From an uncultured euryarchaeote (GTDB taxonomy: Archaea; Thermoplasmatota; Poseidoniia; Poseidoniales; Thalassarchaeaceae): DNA of 12,626 nt. Within the stretch, counting starts at the first letter, position 1. Each line of letters starts with the position of its first letter. The notes under the pieces are model-generated. The model saw only the letters and a program-made list of their open reading frames with translations, made no database searches and was not told where the DNA came from. A program made the translations under genes and the position numbers. Location of the stretch: the NCBI GenBank assembly GCA_937901365.1, contig CALCEF010000308.1, positions 1 through 12,626 on the forward strand, given 5' to 3'. This document shows, in pieces, positions 7,014-12,626 of the stretch.

Positions 7014-9083
7014 GTGTCGGATGAGCAAGTGGATGAAGAGGTCACAGAAGAGGTGGCCGTCATCGATGAACTTGAACCGGAACCTGTGGAAAAGTCAGGT
7101 TTTGGCATGGGTTCGATTGCTGATGGGGCCGATGACCCGATTATCGAACAGCCCGTGGATGAATGGCTAGCAGGCATTTCATTCGATTCAACCGCAGATG
7201 TCCCTATCCCCGATAATTTGGTCGACCAGGTGATTGGTCAGGAAGATGCCGCGGTTGTCATTCGAAAGGCAGCCGAGCAACGTCGACATATGTTGATGAT
7301 TGGCGATCCTGGAACTGGCAAGAGCATGCTCGCTAAGGCGATGACTGAACTGATGCCCACCGAATCATTGGAGGATACGCTTTGTTACGTCAATGATGAT
7401 GATGAAAATGAGCCCCGAATCCGTACAGTTCCTGCCGGTAGAGGCGATCGAATCGTGAAGGATCGCCGCGCCCAACTTCGAGAACAGCGGGAGCGAACCA
7501 GTCGTACGCTGATGTTTGTCGCACTCCTGATTGGAGCTGCACTGCTGTTGGCCACAATCCAATCCGGAGACATTGTGATGCTGCTCTTTGGGATGTTCCT
7601 CTTGGCCTTTGGTTACATGTTCATCAAGAACCGTTTGGTTTCAAGCGATGAATCCAGAATTCCAAAATTATTGGTCAAGCGCAAGCGAGGGGACATGCCT
7701 CCCTTTGTCGATGCTACAGGCACGCTCGCTGGCAGTTTGCTCGGTGATGTGCGCCACGATCCTTTCCAATCGGGTGGTATGGAAACTCCTGCTCATGAGC
7801 GAGTTGAGGCAGGTGCTATTCACAAGGCCCACGGCGGTGTTCTTTTCATCGACGAAATCAACCTACTCAGGCTCGAGGAACAACAAGCATTGCTGACAGC
7901 AATGCAGGAGAAAGCATTCCCGATTTCAGGTCGTTCAGAGCGCTCATCCGGTGCTCTAACCAAGACCGAGGCAGTGCCTTGTGACTTCATCCTCGTCGCG
8001 GCTGGAAACCTCGACGCAGTCCAACACATGCACCCTGCTCTGCGCAGCAGAATTCGTGGATATGGTTACGAGGTTTATGTCAATTCAACCATGCGCGATA
8101 CTGCACGCAATCGACGTAGATTGATTCGATTCATTGCCCAAGAGGTTCGTAATGAACAAAATAAGAAGACAGGCAACGCGATTCCACATTTCGACCGCTC
8201 CGCTGTTGAGATCATCCTACGTGAGTCACAACGCAGAGCAGGGCGCCGAGGAAAGCTCACCCTGCGCCTACGTGAACTTGGTGGTCTTGTACGAATTGCA
8301 GGAGATCTTGCATGTGAGGAGAATGCCAACATAACGACGAGCAAACACGTTCTAGGTGCTCGACGAATCGCTCGTCCACTCGAGCAACAAGTTGCAGATC
8401 GTATGATTGAGCATCGCTTGGATTACTCTCTCCTAGTTAACAGTGGAGAACGCGTCGGGCGCGTCAATGGTTTGGCCGTTCTTGGTGCCAATAGTGGAAT
8501 GTCTGATTTCAGTGGAATCATGCTTCCAGTCGAGGCATTGGTCACACCTACGCAAGCAAAATCAGGCAGTGTATTCGCCACAGGTGGACTTTCTGATTTG
8601 GCCAAAGAAAGCGTGACAAATGTGAGTGCAGTCATCAAGAAACTCACAGGGAAAGATGTCTCAGATTATGACATCCACATTCAGTTTGTGGATACCCACG
8701 GAGTCGATGGAGACAGCGCGAGCATCACGATTGCAACCGCGATTATTTCTGCCTTTGAAGACATCCCAATCGACCAAAATCTAGCCATGACTGGTTCTCT
8801 ATCAGTTCGAGGCGAGGTTCTACCCATTGGCGGAGTCACAGCGAAAATTGAGGCAGCCGCCAAGAGCGGAATTGGTCGTGTAATCATACCTCGTGCCAAC
8901 ATGAAGGATGTTCTCATCGATGATGCCTTCAAGGATCAAATCGAAGTCATTGCAGTAGATACTTTGGACGAAGTAATGGAAAGCGCCCTCGTCTCTAATG
9001 AGAATAAGAGTTCCTTGGTAGAACGACTTGGTGCGGTCATCGACCGATTGACTCCAAACCCAAGTGGCAATCCTTCTGCTTGA
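7014..9083 (+). CDS. lonB: Archaeal LonB, membrane-anchored ATP-dependent Lon protease
   Basis: ATP-driven protease that degrades misfolded and regulatory proteins at the inner face of the membrane; archaea use LonB as a main quality-control protease. The 689-residue protein begins with a Glu/Asp-rich tail (~1-60). The AAA+ module follows: Walker A GDPGTGKS at 97-104, two membrane helices inserted at ~165-183 and ~188-206, Walker B VLFIDE around Asp280-Glu281, sensor region [11 protein letters not shown], and arginine-rich [10 protein letters not shown]. The insertion of membrane helices between Walker A and B is the LonB hallmark. The C-terminal peptidase has the Ser-Lys dyad: Ser568 in GDSASI and Lys611 in [10 protein letters not shown], 43 residues apart as in other archaeal LonB. 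The GTG start at 7014 is preceded by GAGGT (7005-7009) with a 4-nt gap. It heads a probable operon with the two genes downstream. Confidence 0.97.
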   Translation: MSDEQVDEEVTEEVAVIDELEPEPVEKSGFGMGSIADGADDPIIEQPVDEWLAGISFDSTADVPIPDNLVDQVIGQEDAAVVIRKAAEQRRHMLMIGDPGTGKSMLAKAMTELMPTESLEDTLCYVNDDDENEPRIRTVPAGRGDRIVKDRRAQLREQRERTSRTLMFVALLIGAALLLATIQSGDIVMLLFGMFLLAFGYMFIKNRLVSSDESRIPKLLVKRKRGDMPPFVDATGTLAGSLLGDVRHDPFQSGGMETPAHERVEAGAIHKAHGGVLFIDEINLLRLEEQQALLTAMQEKAFPISGRSERSSGALTKTEAVPCDFILVAAGNLDAVQHMHPALRSRIRGYGYEVYVNSTMRDTARNRRRLIRFIAQEVRNEQNKKTGNAIPHFDRSAVEIILRESQRRAGRRGKLTLRLRELGGLVRIAGDLACEENANITTSKHVLGARRIARPLEQQVADRMIEHRLDYSLLVNSGERVGRVNGLAVLGANSGMSDFSGIMLPVEALVTPTQAKSGSVFATGGLSDLAKESVTNVSAVIKKLTGKDVSDYDIHIQFVDTHGVDGDSASITIATAIISAFEDIPIDQNLAMTGSLSVRGEVLPIGGVTAKIEAAAKSGIGRVIIPRANMKDVLIDDAFKDQIEVIAVDTLDEVMESALVSNENKSSLVERLGAVIDRLTPNPSGNPSA

Positions 9084-9106
9084 GCGCAGACTTATGCCCT
9101 GCCTTT

Positions 9107-9123
9107 CATGGCCGTAGGCCATG
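9107..9123 (+). promoter_or_regulatory. Stem-loop covering the start codon of the MFS gene
   Basis: CATGGCC (9107-9113) pairs perfectly with GGCCATG (9117-9123) around a GTA loop. The second arm contains the ATG (9121-9123) of the transporter gene. No Shine-Dalgarno is visible upstream of it, so the start site would be masked in the folded message. A later in-frame ATG at 9151 would escape the hairpin. Confidence 0.45.
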
Positions 9124-10452
9124 GGTCAACAACAGGAACCTCCTTCTGGCATGGGAATCCTGTTCTTGGTCGTTCTAATCGATTTGATTGGATTGACGTT
9201 GGTGATCCCATTTCTGACATATTTTGTTCAAGATCTCGCGATGGGTGATGGCTTCACCAAAGTCGGTGAACGCGACCTGTGGGTCGGCATCATGCTGGCT
9301 GCTTACACCTTTGGCCAATTCTTGTTCACACCGATATTGGGGTCTCTATCAGATCGAATGGGGCGGCGCCCAATCATCATGTTCGGCTTGGTATCAAACA
9401 CCATTTTCTTCATCGCATTCGGTCTATCTGGAAGCCTTTGGTTCGCCTTGATTGTCAGATTCCTTGCTGGAGCAGGGAATGGCAACATTGCTGTGGCACG
9501 GGCCTACATTGGAGACATCAGCACGCCTGCTCAACTGAAGGGCAGAATGGGGATGATTGGCGCTGCATTCGGATTGGGGTTCATGATTGGCCCATTTATC
9601 GGTGGTGTTCTCACCGATCCATACACTAACTTCGGAGGCGTGTTTCTAACCACATGGTGGCAAAGTCATCCTTACTTCCTCCCCTGTTTGGTGGCTGGTT
9701 TACTCTCAGCGATTTCCTTTGTTCTCGCAATCCGTCAGTTGCCTGAAAGCCTCCCACTTGAATCACGAACCAAGGCTGAAAGCAAGGGTGGGTTCGCCAA
9801 AAAAATCACTCGCAATTTGGTCGGCATTCAGGACCTTTCTTCACCCGTGCGAATTCTAATATTGGTCAACTCACTATTTTTGGTAGCCTTTACGATCATG
9901 CACACCACATTCATTCTATTCACTGCAATGCCGATTGAACAAGGTGGACTAGGATACGATGCTAGAGCAAATGGCTACATTTTCGCCTTTGTTGGACTCG
10001 TGGGCGTGTTGGTCCAAGGCGGTTTCATGCGCAGCAAAATGGCCGAAAGGTTGGACACTCGAAAAATGATGGTCTTCGGACTTCTCGTCTGTGGCCTTGG
10101 TCTAGGTTGGATCCCATATCTCACACCTGAACCGTTCATTTTCGTGCTCTTACCAATGGCTTGTATCGCTTTAGGTAACGGCCTATTCCAGCCCACACAA
10201 AGTACGTTGGTTACGCTTGAAGCCCGTTCATCACAGTCAGATCTTGGGCGCGTGATGGGTGCTCAGGAAGGATATGGTGCTCTTTCTCGAATCATAGGTC
10301 CAGTTCTGGCGGCTTTTGTGTGGGCTGAAACTGTTGATGGGTCAGGAATTTGGACATACCATACGGTTTTCCGATTGAGTTGCTTTTTGACAGTCGTTGC
10401 TGCACTCGCGCAACTCTCACTTAGATTATCACCCATACAGGAGGATGAATAG
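9121..10452 (+). CDS. Major facilitator superfamily exporter, DHA1/TetA-like
   Basis: A 443-residue secondary transporter in the cytoplasmic membrane, probably a proton-coupled antiporter exporting a small molecule; the substrate is unknown. About 12 hydrophobic helices are visible in two halves. The loop between helices 2 and 3 holds motif A, GSLSDRMGRRP (74-84), and helix 5 holds the antiporter motif C region GAAFGLGFMIGPFIGG (147-162), both typical of the drug:H+ antiporter families. A charged central loop (~220-240) links the halves, and the second half begins near SPVRILILVNSLF. The ATG at 9121 gives MGQQQEPPSGMG; ATG 9151 is an alternative start. It lies 37 nt after lonB and its TAG directly abuts the ATG of the next gene, so co-transcription is likely. 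Resemblance to tetracycline exporters is a family trait and does not show resistance. Confidence 0.88.
   Translation: MGQQQEPPSGMGILFLVVLIDLIGLTLVIPFLTYFVQDLAMGDGFTKVGERDLWVGIMLAAYTFGQFLFTPILGSLSDRMGRRPIIMFGLVSNTIFFIAFGLSGSLWFALIVRFLAGAGNGNIAVARAYIGDISTPAQLKGRMGMIGAAFGLGFMIGPFIGGVLTDPYTNFGGVFLTTWWQSHPYFLPCLVAGLLSAISFVLAIRQLPESLPLESRTKAESKGGFAKKITRNLVGIQDLSSPVRILILVNSLFLVAFTIMHTTFILFTAMPIEQGGLGYDARANGYIFAFVGLVGVLVQGGFMRSKMAERLDTRKMMVFGLLVCGLGLGWIPYLTPEPFIFVLLPMACIALGNGLFQPTQSTLVTLEARSSQSDLGRVMGAQEGYGALSRIIGPVLAAFVWAETVDGSGIWTYHTVFRLSCFLTVVAALAQLSLRLSPIQEDE
10440..10444 (+). promoter_or_regulatory. Shine-Dalgarno of the isoaspartyl peptidase gene, inside the MFS gene
   Basis: GGAGG sits 8 nt before the ATG at 10453 and lies within the last codons of the MFS gene. 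It is among the best-spaced ribosome-binding sites in the window. It fixes the start of the downstream gene and supports translation from a shared message. Confidence 0.75.
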
Positions 10453-11226
10453 ATGTCAAAACCAATGATAGTTTGTCATGGAGGTGCGGGCCATACCGCC
10501 AAAGATCAACCAGGTGTCGATGCTGCAGCAGATGCGGGATGGGCGATATTGGGGGCTGGGGGTTCGGCTCTTGATGCGGTTCTGGCAGCTGTTGAAATCA
10601 TGGAGAATGACCCCGTTCTCAATGCAGGTACTGGTGGTAGAAAGCGGGCCGATGGTTCGGTCCAACTGGATGCTGCAGTAGCGACATCCGACGGTCGCCT
10701 CGGTGCAATTATGGCAATTGAAGATACGCCGAACCCCGTCCACGTCGCGGCGGGACTACTCGATGAATCAATCCACATTCTTGTGGGCCAAGGTGCGCGT
10801 GATTGGGCTGACGCTCAAGGTTATCCAAAGAGCCCAGTTGAAGGGAGTGATTCCCCTTCAGGGAATGACACGGTCGGCTGTGTTGCCATTGACGGAAATG
10901 GGTTGATGGCTGTGGCATCTTCAACCGGAGGCTGTACGGGAAGGCCGCGAGGCAGAGTGGGGGACACACCTCTGTGGGGGCCCGGTTTGTGGATTGACGA
11001 TGAAATCGCATTGGCAGCTACAGGAATTGGTGAAGAAATTACCATCAAGATGCTATGCCACAGGGTTGCAGTTCAAGCAGGAAGTTTGCAACAGCGTCTT
11101 GAGTATGGCCTTTCACTATTTGATTCATCAATTGAGGTTGGACTAATTGGAATCACAGCCAACGGAGAAGGCTTGGGATTGGCCAACACAGGAATGCCTT
11201 GGGCGATCAGGAGTGCAAATCAGTGA
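10453..11226 (+). CDS. Isoaspartyl peptidase / plant-type L-asparaginase (Ntn hydrolase)
   Basis: Hydrolyses beta-aspartyl (isoaspartyl) dipeptides and/or L-asparagine, clearing damaged aspartyl residues left by protein breakdown. It is made as a precursor that cuts itself to expose an N-terminal Thr. The 257 residues carry HGGAG at 9-13, the NAGTG metal-loop region (57-61), then GNDTVG with the predicted cleavage at Asp139/Thr140. Residues matching the E. coli enzyme keep their spacing from the nucleophile: Thr158, Arg168 and Asp171 (GRVGDTP) and Thr190-Gly191 in ATGIGE. The active site therefore looks intact. It is about 60 residues shorter than the E. coli enzyme (321), partly because the linker before the cleavage site is short. 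It follows the MFS gene with no gap, and its last 20 bases overlap the end of the UPF0147 gene on the other strand. Confidence 0.93.
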   Translation: MSKPMIVCHGGAGHTAKDQPGVDAAADAGWAILGAGGSALDAVLAAVEIMENDPVLNAGTGGRKRADGSVQLDAAVATSDGRLGAIMAIEDTPNPVHVAAGLLDESIHILVGQGARDWADAQGYPKSPVEGSDSPSGNDTVGCVAIDGNGLMAVASSTGGCTGRPRGRVGDTPLWGPGLWIDDEIALAATGIGEEITIKMLCHRVAVQAGSLQQRLEYGLSLFDSSIEVGLIGITANGEGLGLANTGMPWAIRSANQ

Positions 11227-11482
11227 GCATTTGCTCAAGAGCAGTGTTGATCTGTAAAATCAAAGTTCCAAATTCCATTGGAATGTTTGGATCTTCGTAT
11301 AGTTCTTCCAGTTTGGCCTGAGTAATTGCAATCCGAACATCGAGTTGCTTGTTTTTGTTGAGCAGCCAATTTTCCACTGCATCTTTTGCGCCTTTACGGA
11401 TATTTCGCGGGACTTTTTGATCATCCAATTGTGTAATCACACCAGCGATTTGCTGCATTCGATTCTCGATATCGGTCGTCAT
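11207..11482 (-). CDS. UPF0147 family protein (small conserved archaeal protein, unknown function)
   Basis: A 91-residue, mainly helical, charged protein with no membrane segment or signal. Two family blocks are clear: VPRNIRKGAKDA (24-35) and LYEDPNIPMEFGTLI (61-75). Their order and spacing match the archaeal UPF0147 family, whose function is not known to me. The start ATG at 11482 is preceded on its strand by GGGAG about 5 nt upstream. The gene converges on the isoaspartyl peptidase gene and overlaps its last 20 bases, and it is divergent from the prepilin peptidase. Presence of this family is itself evidence for an archaeal host. Confidence 0.9.
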   Translation of the reverse strand: MTTDIENRMQQIAGVITQLDDQKVPRNIRKGAKDAVENWLLNKNKQLDVRIAITQAKLEELYEDPNIPMEFGTLILQINTALEQMLTDLHS

Positions 11483-11528
11483 GGTACTCCCTCGAACCTT
11501 CGTTCACGGCGCTGGGGGGCCGAGGCTG

Positions 11529-11536
11529 CTTTAAGT
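11529..11536 (+). promoter_or_regulatory. Possible TATA box for the prepilin peptidase gene
   Basis: CTTTAAGT is the only AT-rich TATA-like match in the 81-bp divergent spacer 11483-11563. Its centre lies about 31 nt before the ATG at 11564, so transcription would begin only a few bases before the start codon, giving a nearly leaderless message of the kind common in archaea. A weak AGGTG about 10 nt before the ATG is the alternative initiation signal. Confidence 0.35.
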
Positions 11537-11563
11537 GGCTTTGCAGTGCAGGTGTTGATTCAC

Positions 11564-12574
11564 ATGACGGATGTGCATTTCCAATTGGAACTCATTCAGT
11601 GGGTTCGACTTGGTGTCCTCCTGTTGTGTTTTGGCGGGGCTGCCTGGTTAGATCACAAGACGCGCCGAGTCTCAAACGAGTGGTGGTGGGCATGGGCCAA
11701 GCCCACCCTGTTCCTCTTATGTCTAGAGTTGCTCATCCTTGAGGCAAATTGGATGATTTGGCTGACCGCATCAGCAGCTGTGGCATTCGCCTCGACCGCA
11801 TTGATTGGTCGTCCTGATTTATCCGATATCTTGCGCGGTTCAATCATCGATATACTGGTGACGATTTGGTACTTTGTGAGCGGCGTAGGTCTTGTGATGG
11901 GTGCGATGGAGTACACCCCTGTTCTTCTCGATTATTTCGATCCGAACACCTACATTGATTCAGGAGCGGCAGCAACCGAATCGGCCCTCTTATGGGGTCA
12001 AATGGTGGTTATGGGTGTTGTTTTGCTGTTTTTCGAAATGGCATGGAGATTCAGAATGTTACACGGTGGTGCAGATGCCAAAGCCATGATGTTGGCAACA
12101 CTATTGATCCCCTCTTGGAGTGGTGCTGCATTCCCATTATATGCAAACGGAGACTCGTTTTCCACGGCGATGCCTCCTGCTCTTTCCTTGTTGATTTGGG
12201 CCGGTTTGGCATTCTTATTCTTACCACTGCTGATGTTGGTTCGAAATGCCAGGTCAGGAGATTTGAGTCCTCTGTCGATGTCTTGGCATGCATCCCGCAT
12301 GTCCCTTACAGAAATCCCACAGAAACATGTGTGGTTGCTGGAAGAAGTCATCGACAAACCCGATGGCACTCGTGGAGTTACCCGTCGTATGAGACCAGTT
12401 CGCGGAAGCCGGGCGGAAACAGAGGTCGAAGCGGTGTTGGATGAGTTGGCTGCTGAAGGATTGGACAAAGCTTGGGTCACAGCCAAACATCCATTCTTGT
12501 TGTTCGTGTTCCCGGCAATAATACCACTCATATTGTTGGGTGATCCAATCGTTTGGATAACTGGATACCTCTGA
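11564..12574 (+). CDS. Archaeal prepilin/preflagellin peptidase (A24 family, GxGD aspartyl protease)
   Basis: Membrane aspartyl protease that would cut the short positively charged leader from type IV pilin-like or archaellin precursors. The 336-residue protein has about seven hydrophobic segments. The first catalytic Asp is predicted at residue 30 at the end of helix 1 (AAWLDHKTRRVSN). The second is Asp171 in GGADAKAMM, the GxGD motif. The C-terminus (AWVTAKHPFLLFVFPAIIP, then LLGD) resembles the conserved tail of archaeal A24 peptidases. A soluble stretch of ~65 residues (about 237-300) lies before the last helix. It is longer than the ~230-residue FlaK type. An upstream in-frame ATG at 11345 would force overlap with UPF0147, so I start at 11564. 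No pilin gene is visible in the window. Confidence 0.88.
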   Translation: MTDVHFQLELIQWVRLGVLLLCFGGAAWLDHKTRRVSNEWWWAWAKPTLFLLCLELLILEANWMIWLTASAAVAFASTALIGRPDLSDILRGSIIDILVTIWYFVSGVGLVMGAMEYTPVLLDYFDPNTYIDSGAAATESALLWGQMVVMGVVLLFFEMAWRFRMLHGGADAKAMMLATLLIPSWSGAAFPLYANGDSFSTAMPPALSLLIWAGLAFLFLPLLMLVRNARSGDLSPLSMSWHASRMSLTEIPQKHVWLLEEVIDKPDGTRGVTRRMRPVRGSRAETEVEAVLDELAAEGLDKAWVTAKHPFLLFVFPAIIPLILLGDPIVWITGYL

Positions 12575-12578
12575 ACGC

Positions 12579-12590
12579 GAGGGTACCCTC
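12579..12590. terminator. Short palindrome just after the prepilin peptidase gene
   Basis: GAGGGTACCCTC is a perfect 12-base palindrome starting 5 nt after the stop codon, which could form a 4-bp stem with a GTAC loop. It is too short to be convincing, but its position suits a transcript end. The remaining tail to 12626 is AT-rich and shows no gene. Confidence 0.2.
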
Positions 12591-12626
12591 TGAGTCAAAA
12601 CAAATAACATATTCAGCAAGAAATTA

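Noticed and set aside
11345..11563. N-terminal extension of the prepilin peptidase
   Set aside because: It is antisense to the conserved UPF0147 gene. The family-like sequence starts after ATG 11564.
11998..12531. Minus-strand 177-codon open frame opposite the prepilin peptidase
   Set aside because: The sense strand encodes a protein with both catalytic Asp motifs and membrane helices. The antisense frame shows no family features.

Overview
The window looks like ordinary chromosomal DNA from a mesophilic euryarchaeon, most likely a planktonic marine lineage of the Marine Group II / Poseidoniia kind. The archaeal assignment rests on several markers: an archaeal-type aspartyl-tRNA synthetase, a membrane-anchored archaeal LonB protease, an archaeal TrmI-type tRNA methyltransferase, a UPF0147 protein and an archaeal-style prepilin peptidase. 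The narrower group is inferred from the moderate GC content, the bacterial-type metK and the very large Ig-repeat surface protein. It is not proved by anything in the window.

Layout from left to right. Positions 1-962 (minus) hold the first 320 codons of aspS, cut by the window edge. A 116-bp divergent spacer separates it from metK (1079-2311, plus), which is of the bacterial/eukaryotic S-adenosylmethionine synthetase family. A short perfect hairpin follows. Then comes a ~1,216-residue secreted, membrane-anchored protein (2368-6018, plus) with at least eight Ig-like repeats, an Asn/Gly/Thr sequon-rich insert containing a perfect 54-bp tandem DNA repeat, one C-terminal membrane helix and a cytoplasmic zinc ribbon. 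trmI (6020-6793, minus) converges on it with a one-base gap. A 220-bp divergent region with a TATA-like element and a strong 12-bp GC-rich hairpin leads to a plus-strand run: lonB (7014-9083), a 12-helix MFS exporter (9121-10452) and an isoaspartyl peptidase/L-asparaginase (10453-11226). The last start codon abuts the MFS stop codon. A small UPF0147 gene (11207-11482, minus) overlaps the asparaginase tail. A divergent prepilin peptidase (11564-12574, plus) closes the window.

Functionally the window mixes housekeeping (tRNA charging, SAM supply, tRNA m1A methylation), protein quality control (LonB and an isoaspartyl/Asn hydrolase, probably co-transcribed) and cell-surface biology (a giant glycosylatable Ig-repeat protein and a peptidase that would process type IV pilin-like or archaellin precursors). 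MetK and TrmI are linked through SAM, but they are not in one operon. I saw no mobile element, CRISPR array, rRNA, tRNA or recognisable defence system. The most unusual items are the architecture of the surface protein, the bacterial-type MetK in an archaeal context, the strong hairpin in the lonB leader and the hairpin that covers the MFS start codon. No stretch longer than 300 bases lacks a gene.
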